Notes: generated by a model not told the origin, from the letters alone. DNA of 27,401 nt from JAJPKE01 sp052143275 (GCA_052143275.1 JBKQTH010000184.1:1-27401), one strand, 5' to 3'. Positions 7,326-15,615 are shown, counted from the stretch's first letter. A program made the numbers and translations.

Positions 7326-7886
7326 TCAGGTCCCTGAGTCCGGCAGCAATTCCTGGCCGTTGAGCGTCGTGGTGAGCGTCACCGGCACGCCATGCCGAAG
7401 GGTCTGGGCAGCGTGGCAGGCACGCTCGGCGTGCGCTACTAGTTCTCGCAGCTGTGAAGCCGGCGCTGGACTGATCACGGTGACGAATATCTGCACCGCT
7501 TCGAAGTAGGGAGGCGCATCGTCGACATCATACTTTTCGGTATTACGAAAGGTAGCGCGTACGTCGGCTGAGGCATCATCGATCGGGACATCATATAAAG
7601 GCGCGAACCGCGCCAGCTGGGTGAGCAGTCAGAAAGCGACGCCAACCATGAAATACTGTAGCGGTGAGGCTCCTTGCTCAGTTCCACCGCGCGAGAGCGG
7701 CTCATCGGCATACACGGTGAACTTACCCATGCGGCCTTCCAGATGTACATCCTCGACGATTCGCGCCACTGCTCGTGTGGTGATGCTGCGTCCTTCTACC
7801 GGCTGGGCGCTCATCTCGGCGCGCAATCGCTCGATCTCCCGCCGCTGCTTCTCCAGGTTAACCCGTCCACTATGCGGTTCTGACAC
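7326..7886 (-). CDS. OsmC/Ohr-like peroxidase with in-frame UGA at the peroxidatic Cys position (candidate selenoprotein)
   Basis: Read from GTG 7886 (GAGGGAGA 7 bp upstream) the frame encodes an OsmC-family protein of 186 codons. It has an N-terminal helix (LEKQRREIERLRAEMSA), then ARIVEDVHLEGRMGKFTVYADEP, then SPLQYFMVGVAF, a TGA at codon 86 (7631-7629), and LLTQLARFAPLYDVPIDD onward to a TGA at 7328-7326. OsmC/Ohr proteins use two Cys residues. The first stands at the start of the central helix, exactly where the TGA falls. The second is retained here at about codon 157 (HAERACHAAQTL). After the TGA, 100 codons remain open with clear family sequence. A 6-bp GC stem with a GUU loop begins 14 nt after the TGA. 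Selenocysteine insertion explains this; a recent nonsense mutation of a Cys codon is the alternative. Confidence 0.7.
7600..7614 (-). promoter_or_regulatory. SECIS-like stem-loop downstream of the in-frame UGA
   Basis: In the mRNA sense the sequence is GGCGCG-GUU-CGCGCC, a perfect 6-bp stem with a three-base loop beginning with G. The loop G lies 20 nt after the UGA (7631-7629). Bacterial SECIS elements are characterised by a stem-loop just behind the UGA with a G at the start of the apical loop, about 16-37 nt from the UGA, so position and loop fit. The fit is seen by eye. GC-rich coding DNA can form such stems by chance. Confidence 0.45.
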
Positions 7887-7965
7887 CGGCGCATCTCCCT
7901 CTGCAAACCATTTCACCACCGAGAGGTCCGGGGCGCAAGGCGCTCCTCTTGACGGCGTTACCGGC

Positions 7966-7994
7966 AGTCTAAGCGAGAGACTAGGCACTGTCAA
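7966..7994 (-). promoter_or_regulatory. Sigma-70-type promoter of the OsmC-like gene
   Basis: On the minus strand TTGACA (7994-7989) is followed after exactly 17 bp by TAGACT (7971-7966). This puts transcription start near 7959 and gives a leader of about 70 nt before the GTG at 7886. The perfect -35 box and ideal spacing make this the best promoter in the window. It also argues against the TTG at 7994 as a translation start. Confidence 0.6.
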
Positions 7995-8092
7995 GCGTAT
8001 GTGTGACTATATGTTTATAAATCAAAACTCTGAACTTGATACCTATACATGCGTGAGATTCAACTTGTCGCCTTGTGGAAGTTACGTTAGAC

Positions 8093-8236
8093 CAAATTTT
8101 TTTGCACGTTAGGGTAGAAATCTCATGTGTGATTTCTGGCATGACGTGCGACGCGAAAATGCCAATTTTCTGGCATGAGAGGCCCGAGCGCCTCGGTGCC
8201 CGCGCGAAAATTCTCATGTAACGTGCGAAAAAGTCC
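8093..8236 (+). repeat. Intergenic repeat element, copy A (truncated)
   Basis: It holds the core common to all four copies, beginning GTGATTTCTGG at 8129, through GACGCGAAAATGCCA and TTTTCTGGCATGAGAGGCC, ending with GTAACGTGCGAAAAAGTCC. One arm unit (TTGCACGTTAGGGTAGAAATC) lies to the left in the opposite sense. The GAAATC/GATTTC and GCACGT/ACGTGC segments can pair around the junction. The outer arms seen in copies B and D are missing. It lies between the divergent OsmC-like gene and the decayed gene that starts near 8402. Confidence 0.75.
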
Positions 8237-8401
8237 GTAGACACATTTGCGTGAATCGTGGACTGGAGTTTGCGGACCAAGTACACGATCCTTGAACCCA
8301 TGAAACAGAAGCCTCCATATGACTTTCCCCGCATTATACCGACCTTACGCTGTTTCTAAGGTTGTTTGTCACACTTCTCGGTTCAGGCAGACCGGTAGGC
8401 A

Positions 8402-10229
8402 TTCACCCTTCTGCAAAACGGCGAGCTGCTGCACCGCCTGGTGCCATTTGCCGAAGCGCCTTTTCACATTGTCGTGAAACTCCTGCAGATCACTTTCTTC
8501 CGCGGGTCTGGTGCCGCTCGCTGTGTAGGCAAGGATGAGTGCTATACCTACGCGCGCCGCACCGAGCGCGATTATTAATACTGCGTGCGGGTGGAGCTAA
8601 AAGGTGCGCCCGCGACCCAGGAAACTGATCCCGTGCACGCCTTTCGGGTGATTCCTCATGCCACCCGTCTGGGACGCGCCGATCTAACGAAGACACGACC
8701 ATCGGATGCGCTCTTTGGCAAGCGCACCGCCGGTGACCGCGTCCACTTTCTCCAGCTCCGCTCAGGGCAGGCCGAGAGCGAGCCTTCCGTCTACCATATC
8801 GTGAAGTATCCAGATCGTCGTGCTCATGTGAAGTATCATGACCTGCGCCATCTCGATGCAAGCCGTGGCAAGATTCTCTATGACTTCGTTCAGAGTTTCC
8901 TGGAGTACCTGCGGGAGCTGGAAATCACTGGCCACACCAAACAGCGCACACTGACTCAGTTCAAGGTGAAATCGCCGGAGACGCTCGCCCTTGACTTCTC
9001 AAACCTCGGCAGTGTCGGGGTCTATGACAACCGCTTCGCGCGCGATACGTATCCGCTCGTGTCCTACGTTGACCTGTTGGCGCGCATGCGTCCGGATGTG
9101 ATCTTCGCGCCGGTGGAGCAGCTCACTGATCTACCCGCAGGTGCCAGGCTACTGGTGTTACTCGACGCAGGCGCCGCGGATTTTGCCGTCGATGGAATCC
9201 TGGCGGGACGACAGGATCCCTACCAGGAGTTCTACAGCTCGACCCCAGGGATTCCCAAGCAATCGCTCGTGGTGAACTTTAACGACCCCAATGCGCTCGA
9301 CGGGCGCGATTACCTAGACTATCCCTTCCCCACACCGAGTCACAGGCTTGAACTCAACCTGGAAGCGTCCGTGAACGAGTTATATCTGAAATGCGCAATT
9401 GTACGAGGCTTCGGCTACCTGCCATTACCCCTGGCCCCAACCGACCGCGCTTTTGTTTGCAAGGACCGCCACGATGGCGAGACGTATACCACCGCGCTCT
9501 GGTTCGGCGCTGGTCGCCTGCACTTCGCAGACCTCGGTGATCCCACTGCCCGTGAGGAGTCTCTCGCCCTGGCTGGCGGATGGGGAGTGGACTACATGGC
9601 ACGTTTAGAGGAGTACTTCGAGCATCTCCTGCGACAGAACGATCTGCCGTCCTACGAGCTCGTACTGGGTCCGGACTTATTTGTCGCGATTGAAGACCTG
9701 GAAGAGCGAGTACTCTACGATAGCACGCCGCTGGCGTGAGCGTAGTGCCCTGCGACCGATTGATGAGCTGAAGCTGGCCCCGCACTAGGACTCTCTCAAG
9801 ACGGGTGGGGCGCTTGCACCTGCTGACCTGCTGGCGACGCCAGATGGAGCGAGCATGCCCGATGCGGTAGCGGGCGAACATCGGCGTGGCTTGGCCTGGC
9901 AGCGCTCGCGGAGCTTCTACATGCTGCTCTGTGCCTTTGACCAACTGCTCGATGAGATTGCTCTGACACACCCCACTATCTCCTTTGACGAACTGACTGA
10001 CGGAGCATGGATGGCTGACATCGCGCGTATCTTCAGTGGCACGCAGGACCTGCAGGAGGTGGGGGACGCGGAAGGAGCCCATAAAGTACAGAGGAAGCGG
10101 TTGCTGGCACAGTATCGCAAGCTGCATCGCTTCCTGGGCGATCGCGCTGATGATGTTCAGCTATCTCAGGGAATATGGCATGACGCCTCTGGCGCGTTTG
10201 TCGTGGGCGGTACTGGGCACATCCTGTAG
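8402..10229 (+). pseudogene. Large decayed gene, about 600 codons; possibly PIWI/Argonaute-related (weak)
   Basis: The frame from about 8402 (LLQNGELLHRLVPFAEAPFHIVVK) runs into an in-frame TAA at 8576-8578 and continues in the same frame to 9739. Near 9718 the sense moves to the +1 frame (IARRWRERSALRPIDELKLAPH), crosses a TAG at 9787-9789 and continues to 10229 (DSLKTGGALAPADLLATPDGA and on). These lesions mark one pseudogene. The 8585-9739 part is 384 codons. The segment RLLVLLDAGAADF, then DPYQEFYSSTPGIPKQSLVVN, then NELYLKCAIVRGFGYLPLPL loosely recalls MID-domain sequence of prokaryotic Argonaute/pPIWI proteins (nucleotide-pocket KQ followed by a K-G-G region). I see no catalytic tetrad, so the family is a guess. 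Confidence 0.55.
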
Positions 10230-10338
10230 CACGAGCTTGACGGCTTCGGGAGTACTGCCGCAGCTGTAGGCTAATGGAGACTATCGAGGTCTAACCTTAT
10301 TGGGTGTGAGCGCCGGAGCGACCTGCGCCCGGCATGGT

Positions 10339-11598
10339 CTAGGGGGCTGCGGCCGCCGGATTGTGGAGTGGGTGAGAAGACCGGACGGTGGCGGGGCGCC
10401 GCAGCGTGACCGAGATGGCTGTGAGTATGGCCAGTACCGCGAGCGTCCAGCTGAGAAGGAACGAGACGAGCGAGAGACCGTACAGCGTGTTCAGGTCAAC
10501 AAGCAAGGCCTGGATGTTGCCGGAAGCGAGCAAGGCCTGGATGTTGACAGAGAAGATCGTGGGGACGGGTTGCCCGACCAGAAAGCACAGACATATCAGC
10601 AGACCGAAAGCCAGCAGCAGGAGCGCGAGCAGGATGAAGCTGCTACGGCGTTCCGTCCGTTGGACAGGCGCTGCGACAGTGGGAGCCTGTGGACCTTGGA
10701 TATGATTGGATCGTCCGGCCGGTAGGCTGGCGCGCAGGCTCAGCATACTGCCGGCGATCAGGGAAATCGGCCACACGATCGCGGCGAAGAACCATTCAAA
10801 GACCAGACCGGATTGTATGTATGGACTCCCAAACATGAATCCGAGCCCCTCTGACGTGCCAGTCAGGACTTTGGACACGACCAGCACCAGAAGCGCCGTC
10901 GCCGTCTCCACAGCCATCATCACCGCCCCAGCGAGCAGTCCAGCAGCGATGGTGGCCCGCAGTTTTCCGCTGGCGTATCCGCCTACTATGCCGACTGCGC
11001 CGGCGACGAGCGGGAGACTCAGAGCCCACAAGTAGCCCACTATTGTGAGTAAGGTAATCATGATTGCCCCAGCGTTGTAGGTTGCGTCCCGTGGCCATGC
11101 CAGGCTGGCTAGCGCACCCAGGGATATGACCGCGTTGGGTACATTGAGCGCGACCATGTACGGGCCTAAGATCCCTCCCAGCGCCAGTCCCAGCCGCCAC
11201 CAGGAGCTTCGCCACGACCCGCTCCCCCCTGGACGGGGAAAGCGGCGCACAAAGCGGGCGATGAGCCAGAGCGCGACGGCGTAGAGCGGGGTGATCGCCA
11301 GCCAAAACGTGAAGAACCCACCACTGAACATTGTTCCAATGTAGGAGATCCGGTAGGGAATGGTCTGGAAGAGCGCATCGAGCAGCGCGACCCAGAGCAG
11401 CAGGGCGGCGACGATACCCACTGGTTGCCTTCCAGCACTGATGAGCTTTGCCATGGACTCGATCCTTTCTCCCAGGGCTGCCAGGTGCGCCGCTGGAGAG
11501 CGGGGTACAGTCGCAGCAGCCAGCGGTAGATCCGCTCTGCGGTGTATCTTATCCTGCCACTCCCTTCTTTTCCAGTTCCCAAACGGTCTCTGATTCAT
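10339..11598 (-). CDS. Polytopic membrane protein of unknown function
   Basis: The 419-residue product has a charged N-terminal tail (MNQRPFGNWKRREWQDKIHRR) followed by roughly nine to ten hydrophobic segments, for example VGIVAALLLWVALLDALF, FFTFWLAITPLYAVALWLIA, GLLAGAVMMAVETATALLVLVV, FILLALLLLAFGLLICLCFLV and SFLLSWTLAVLAILTAISV. An internal start at 11454 (MAKLISAG, with AAAGGA upstream) is an alternative, but the tail also reads like coding sequence. A short in-frame duplication (SGNIQALL / NIQALL, DNA repeat GCAAGGCCTGGATGTTG at 10504 and 10530) lies in the loop before the last segments. No catalytic or transporter motif is recognised. Confidence 0.7.
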   Translation of the reverse strand: MNQRPFGNWKRREWQDKIHRRADLPLAAATVPRSPAAHLAALGERIESMAKLISAGRQPVGIVAALLLWVALLDALFQTIPYRISYIGTMFSGGFFTFWLAITPLYAVALWLIARFVRRFPRPGGSGSWRSSWWRLGLALGGILGPYMVALNVPNAVISLGALASLAWPRDATYNAGAIMITLLTIVGYLWALSLPLVAGAVGIVGGYASGKLRATIAAGLLAGAVMMAVETATALLVLVVSKVLTGTSEGLGFMFGSPYIQSGLVFEWFFAAIVWPISLIAGSMLSLRASLPAGRSNHIQGPQAPTVAAPVQRTERRSSFILLALLLLAFGLLICLCFLVGQPVPTIFSVNIQALLASGNIQALLVDLNTLYGLSLVSFLLSWTLAVLAILTAISVTLRRPATVRSSHPLHNPAAAAP

Positions 11599-11708
11599 CA
11601 GTCAGGCCCTAGACCTGCTGCCGCTTCGCTCGCGACACACGTATTGGTGAATCACACCAAACTGTAGTCGCCCATAACCACCTTGAATTCAGCATTGGCA
11701 AAAACGTT

Positions 11709-11748
11709 GACTACATTTTCGTGAACAAAAATTCACGAAATTGTAGTC
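11709..11748. repeat. Near-perfect 17-bp inverted repeat with 6-bp loop
   Basis: GACTACATTTTCGTGAA (11709-11725), loop CAAAAA, then TTCACGAAATTGTAGTC (11732-11748); 16 of 17 positions pair. TGTAGTC also occurs nearby at about 11663. There is no T-run pattern typical of a terminator on the strand reading out of the membrane-protein gene's promoter side. It could be an operator, or the hairpin end of the IS remnant that starts at 11888. Confidence 0.6.
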
Positions 11749-11887
11749 AGTTCTTGAGCTAGAAGACCAGTGGCGACGGGTAGCCGCCACCTGGTACCTC
11801 TTGCCGCCACATCCTGCATTTTGCAACGGTTGGTGACGTCTCTCGAGGCGGTACGAAAACACTGCTGGGAAGACATAGCATGCCTGC

Positions 11888-11960
11888 ATGCACAGGATTC
11901 ATCTCACCGACCGGCAATGGGCCTTCATTCAGTCGCTCCTCCCACCCCTGCCCGCGCGCG
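11888..11960 (+). pseudogene. IS5-family transposase N-terminal remnant
   Basis: The frame opens MHRIHLTDRQWAFIQSLLPPLP, the standard N-terminus of IS5-family (DUF4096-type) transposases (LTDEQWxxIxxLLPP). After about 25 codons a GC-rich tract (CGCGCGCGCG) ends the resemblance. There is no DDE domain before the S51 peptidase gene on the other strand. It is a truncated leftover; the 11709-11748 palindrome may be part of the same element. Confidence 0.65.
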
Positions 11961-12070
11961 CGTGCCCGATCCCGTTGGGGTACGTCGCGCGCGGGCGGTG
12001 GACGCGGCGGTGTAGGAGGCACGATCGGTTCACCCAAGCGGGAGCACGAACGGCTCCTGGCCGAACCAGC

Positions 12071-12808
12071 CTACTCCTGGGTAAACAGCTTCCAGTGGCC
12101 CTTGGAGACGACGTCGACGGCGCCGTCGACCACTTGGATGGCGGTCTGATCGTCAATCGCGTACGTCGGCACTGGTAGCCTCGCGGCCCATTTTTCTGCG
12201 TTGGCCAGGGAAGCGTCCGGGTGATCCTCGTGATCCAGGTGCGGAATCAACGCAAAGTCAACCAGTCCCACTCCCTGAGCCGTGACGAAGATCCTGCTGA
12301 TTTCTCCCTGGGGAGTAGCGAACACGATGTCTTCCGACGTGAGCGCGCTACCGCTGCCGCTGGGCGGATTACGGTAGGTCTCCCCAAAGTTGGAGGTCGC
12401 CGCCATGCTCCCGGCGCTCACCCCCACGTAGACCGTCTCGCGCCGCAGCAAGGGCAAGAGGTCGGCCAGTCCGGATTGCCGCATCCAGTAGCACAGATAC
12501 AGGGGGTCGCCGCCTCCCACCAGCAGGGCGTCAGCCTCGTGGACCAGAGGGAGCCAATGGTCTTCATTGATACTGGGGAGAGCGGTGAGCTCCAGCACGC
12601 CCAACGACTTCCACCCGAGTTCGCACAAGGGGGTGCTAGCCACTCCGCGGATCAGCCGGGCGGCCATGGCAGCACCGCCGAGCATGGCGTATATCGCGGT
12701 GGGAATGATGAGGGCGCTGGACTCGGCAATTGGTTTGCCCAGGAGCTCTTCCAGCGCGGTCTGGATGCTGGTGTTGGTGATACCACCCGAGGTAAGAAGA
12801 AACTTCAT
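12071..12808 (-). CDS. Peptidase family S51 (dipeptidase E / cyanophycinase-like)
   Basis: GGAGAGG lies just before the ATG at 12808. The 245-residue protein fits peptidase E-type enzymes, cytoplasmic serine exopeptidases that remove Asp from Asp-X dipeptides. It opens MKFLLTSGGITN, has the glycine turn LLVGGGDPLYL (about 95-105), the nucleophile elbow VGVSAGSMAA with Ser131, and the His-containing segment FALIPHLDHEDHPD, which would complete the catalytic dyad or triad. Length matches the family (about 230-250). A 72-codon frame (12828-13046) ends 20 bp upstream and may be part of the same transcript. A GGAGCC-GAAA-GGCTCC hairpin (12834-12849) lies in this leader. Confidence 0.85.
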   Translation of the reverse strand: MKFLLTSGGITNTSIQTALEELLGKPIAESSALIIPTAIYAMLGGAAMAARLIRGVASTPLCELGWKSLGVLELTALPSINEDHWLPLVHEADALLVGGGDPLYLCYWMRQSGLADLLPLLRRETVYVGVSAGSMAATSNFGETYRNPPSGSGSALTSEDIVFATPQGEISRIFVTAQGVGLVDFALIPHLDHEDHPDASLANAEKWAARLPVPTYAIDDQTAIQVVDGAVDVVSKGHWKLFTQE

Positions 12809-13229
12809 GCTGCCTCTCCTTGCCGATTTAATGGGAGCCGAAAGGCTCCTCCAGTCCCTCTCTTCGATACCGAAGCAGAACCACTCCGGAATATAACTGC
12901 TGCGTTTCTACCAGCTTAATCAGACCTCTCTCATGTTGATGCTTGCCAATTGCAAGCACTAACAACATAGCACAAAGCTGGCAAAAACCTTCTTCTATCT
13001 TGCTCTTTTCTGGGGAATGCTCACAGAGCGATGGCAAGCGAGTCAATTTCTTGCCACGGCTCCTTTCAAGAGGTGGACCTGTCGGGTTGAAAGCTTATCG
13101 AAATTCTTTGCGCACACTTTTCCCTATCCTGACCTCTTCAGATTCGCCCCGCTTGAGAGGCAGATTGCTAGGGGGTCTACATAGTTACCTTAGAACTTAT
13201 GTTTTCTATCAATACGTACAACTGTAGGA
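12809..13229. other. Leader region of the S51 gene; no confident gene
   Basis: A minus-strand open frame at 12828-13046 (72 codons from TTG, 46 from an internal ATG) ends LRYRREGLEEPFGSH. It lacks a ribosome-binding site and I do not recognise it. The perfect hairpin GGAGCC-GAAA-GGCTCC at 12834-12849 overlaps its 3' end and sits 25-40 bp before the S51 start codon, where it could affect translation. Nothing is recognised in 13050-13229. Confidence 0.4.
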
Positions 13230-13760
13230 CTAGCGTTGCTCGCGCGCAGGCTCCGGAATGACGACCAGCGAATCGAGCATACGCTGCACCAGTGCCAAGC
13301 ATTCCGTGCGGTCCTCGGCCAACAGTGGAGGGGGCGGCTGGTAGTCGTAGGGATGACTGATATGTGTGCCGCGCAGGCCGTATTGGATCTGGAAGGTGCG
13401 CGTGCCATCGTGCCACCCCAGCAGGTCAGAATCGTCCGTAATGCGATAGGTGCGCAGAAAGCTCGCATCCTCTGGCTCGATCGCAAGATCACGGGAGAAT
13501 GACGGCGCAAGAGCATCCCATTGCGTTACGTCGACGCAGACATAGAACTCGCGCACGCTGCCATCGGTGGGTGGCGGACGCAGTTCCGTGCGGTAGAAGC
13601 GCCCGTGCCACGTTTGCCCGCCCTGCTGCCTGTGATGCCGCATGCGCACGTGCTGCGGGCGTGTGATGCGCCAGGTCACGGGCACCTCCAGGCGAAAGTA
13701 GCCGTCCAGATCAGTGTATTCACCCCAGGCTGTAGCATTCTCCGGCGAGTCTATTGGCAT
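13230..13760 (-). CDS. Conserved-looking protein of unknown function
   Basis: The start at 13760 (MPIDSPENATAW) is chosen because GAGGAGAG directly precedes it; the frame opens earlier at 13790. The product is 176 residues, soluble, with no signal peptide. The N-terminal part (YTDLDGYFRLEVPVTWRI) resembles the opening strand of PsbP/DUF1795-type folds (GYxxxxPxxW), and the rest alternates strands and polar loops (REFYVCVDVTQWDALAPSF, FLRTYRITDDSDLLGWHDG). The fold assignment is a guess from this opening. It stands alone on the minus strand. Confidence 0.65.
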   Translation of the reverse strand: MPIDSPENATAWGEYTDLDGYFRLEVPVTWRITRPQHVRMRHHRQQGGQTWHGRFYRTELRPPPTDGSVREFYVCVDVTQWDALAPSFSRDLAIEPEDASFLRTYRITDDSDLLGWHDGTRTFQIQYGLRGTHISHPYDYQPPPPLLAEDRTECLALVQRMLDSLVVIPEPAREQR

Positions 13761-14010
13761 GCTCTCCTCGATCTGTGTGACAGATAGCAAGCTGAGTTCG
13801 AGTTGCTGCTTCCCTTACCCTACCACCGAAATGGGACCACTGGAAGACCCGGCGTGATCGACTCCAGTGGCGTGACAGCCCCTGTGGATGCCCCTGCTCG
13901 TGACGCAATCACCTCCAGCTGAGGAAATGGTCTGAGCTTTGCTGGGAGTCCTGCATACTTCTTGGGAATCGCGCAGGTAACAGTGCGGAATGAGGGTCAC
14001 GCAGAGGGCT

Positions 14011-14336
14011 CAGACTTTTCTCAAATTACGAGAGAATTATCTCAAGTTACCATGGAAACTACAGAATGACCCTTCAGATTTTTCTCAAGTTACGTTGGAA
14101 AAGTTGTTTTTCTCAAGTTACGTTGGAAATTGTGATTTCTACCCTAACTTGCGACGCGAAAATGCCAGATTTCTGGGCTGAGAGGACTTAGCGGCTCACA
14201 GCCCGTGCGAATATTCCACCACAGCTTGCGAAAAAGTCCGCGATTCCAACGTAACTGGCGAAAAAGTTCGTTGCTGATGTGCGCAGAATTCTCACGTAAC
14301 CTGCGACTTTTCCAGTATAAGGTGCGAAAAAGTCCG
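14011..14336 (+). repeat. Intergenic repeat element, copy B (near full length)
   Basis: On the left are three or four degenerate arm units in reverse sense (such as TTTTTCTCAAGTTACGTTGG, twice at about 14085 and 14108). The core begins at 14132 (GTGATTTCTACCCTAACTTG, then GACGCGAAAATGCCAGA). On the right are two forward arm units (TTGCGAAAAAGTCC and TGGCGAAAAAGTTC), a 16-bp spacer, then a terminal block CCTGCGACTTTTCCAGTATAA followed by GGTGCGAAAAAGTCCG. The same order of parts occurs in copy D. No open frame of interest lies inside. Confidence 0.8.
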
Positions 14337-14500
14337 CGAGCCATATAATCTCCTCCATAGCATCGCCGGTTACTTGGTTCCGAAAGAGCGTTGGGTGAAG
14401 GTGGCAATGCCGGCAAGATTGGCGCGCTCGTATCGTCTGTAGTGGTGCCACCTGTTACTATAGTGAGGGCCAGTTGATCAGGCAACGGAGGAGTTTTACC

Positions 14501-14896
14501 ATGGAGCGGGGCGAAATTGGTGGACGAGCTATCCAGCCGCGAGGCGACGCGATTCCCGCATTCACCGAGCAGGATGTGCGCGACTACCTCAGTTCCCTCC
14601 CTCTCGGCTCCCTTATGGGAAGCAGAATCGTACTGCGCGACCAGCCCACGATCACCCAGATCGTCTTTACCACCACCCACGACCTGGGGTGTGCAACTGG
14701 CGATGGGTCTTGGGAGGCCAACTACCCGGCAGACCTGCCCATCTGCTATGTCGAGCTGAGCGGACATCTCCAGTTCCTCGGTCTGGGCAGTCGTGCCCCA
14801 CAAGGGGAGGGCATCAACACGGCCTTCCTCCTCTTCGATGCCCGCACGGGCAACCACTTCGTCACGGGGGCGCCTGCGCGGGCCAGATGGGTCTGA
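14501..14896 (+). CDS. Small protein of unknown function between two repeat copies
   Basis: The start at 14501 (MERGEIGGRAIQPRG) has GGAGGAG 7 bp upstream, a strong site. The 131-residue product is soluble. It contains FTEQDVRDYLSSLPLGS, then a strand-rich part with ITQIVFTTTHDLG, ICYVELSGHLQFLGL and TAFLLFDARTGNHFVTGAP, which could form a small alpha+beta fold resembling immunity or inhibitor-type proteins. No family is recognised. It is isolated, with repeat copy B ending 165 bp before it and copy C beginning 49 bp after it, in the same orientation. Confidence 0.7.
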   Translation: MERGEIGGRAIQPRGDAIPAFTEQDVRDYLSSLPLGSLMGSRIVLRDQPTITQIVFTTTHDLGCATGDGSWEANYPADLPICYVELSGHLQFLGLGSRAPQGEGINTAFLLFDARTGNHFVTGAPARARWV

Positions 14897-14944
14897 GGAC
14901 GACGACAGGCTGCCTGGCAGTCGTATATGTGCAAACAGGCCTAA

Positions 14945-15098
14945 GTGACTTTTTCGCACGTTCTGCCAGAACGGCCGGTTTCTCGCGAGTTATGCTAGAA
15001 GGTACGCTGCTGTGATTTCCACCGTAACTTGCGATGCGAATATGCCACTTTTCTGGCTTGAGGCGCCTTAGCAGCTCACAGGCCGTGCGAAAAAGTCC
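14945..15098 (+). repeat. Intergenic repeat element, copy C (truncated)
   Basis: On the left is one clear reverse-sense arm unit (GACTTTTTCGCACGTTCTGCC) and a degenerate second. The core runs from 15012 (GTGATTTCCACCGTAACTTG, then GATGCGAATATGCCA, TTTTCTGGCTTGAGG) to GGCCGTGCGAAAAAGTCC at 15098. The right arm array of copies B and D is absent. A perfect 16-bp palindrome, CATCTCACGTGAGATG, follows at 15104-15119. Confidence 0.75.
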
Positions 15099-15103
15099 TG
15101 GGG

Positions 15104-15119
15104 CATCTCACGTGAGATG
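15104..15119. promoter_or_regulatory. Perfect 16-bp palindrome CATCTCACGTGAGATG
   Basis: A fully self-complementary 16-mer directly behind repeat copy C, in a region without genes. It could be a dimeric regulator site or part of the repeat element's end. The nearest genes are the 14501-14896 protein (ending upstream) and the small exported protein ending at 15391. Confidence 0.35.
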
Positions 15120-15390
15120 TGTACCACATTGTGCGAATAGGCTGGCTGGGCTGCAGGTGCGCCAGCGAGCCGCACACGACCGACCGTCAGCCTACCCAGA
15201 GTCAGGAGTGAGGCTTTAGGGCCCGTGCAGGAGTACCGACGCGTTACTACTCCTATCAGGAGCCAGCGACTTCGGTCCCCGGCGCTCACAAGGATCCGTA
15301 CTCTGAACCCCTTGATCCTCACACCCTGATCTTCCTCAATAGCGCATATTGAGATTGAACCAGGGTGCGTCTCCAATTGGTGTCCATTCG

Positions 15391-15615
15391 CTACAGAGAG
15401 GGGAGTGCTGTTTCCTCATTACCTGAGGAGTTATCGTTCAAGAGATCCAGGCACAGGGTACTGTTCGACTGCAAGCACAGATGGGTACCGTTGTTGTTTT
15501 CGTTCAGAGCCGCCGCCGATACGGCCTTGGGGCGCTGCATAAACCCAACGGCCGCAGTAGCCAGAATGGCGAGCGTCACCGCCATCGCCAGGATGCGTTT
15601 GGACATAGTGGACAT
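15391..15615 (-). CDS. Small exported protein of unknown function
   Basis: The start at 15615 (MSTMSKRILAM) has GGAGG about 6 bp upstream. The first 33 residues form a signal peptide: a short basic start, hydrophobic core LAMAVTLAILATAAVG and a probable cleavage site after VSA. The mature part is only about 40 residues (ALNENNNGTHLCLQSNSTL and so on). It has two Cys and a CLQSNSTLCLDLLN pattern that recalls the first motif of ricin-type lectin repeats, so the gene may be the stub of a longer lectin-like protein. It lies about 100 bp behind the peptidoglycan-binding gene on the same strand. Confidence 0.6.
   Translation of the reverse strand: MSTMSKRILAMAVTLAILATAAVGFMQRPKAVSAAALNENNNGTHLCLQSNSTLCLDLLNDNSSGNEETALPSL

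Noticed and set aside
9354..10127. 257-codon minus-strand open frame opposite the decayed gene
   Set aside because: Antisense shadow: the plus strand carries the coherent protein sequence across its lesions and the minus frame shows no family sequence.
12828..13046. 72-codon open frame upstream of the S51 gene
   Set aside because: Starts only with TTG, has no ribosome-binding site, ends in a hairpin; mentioned as a leader feature but not called as a gene.
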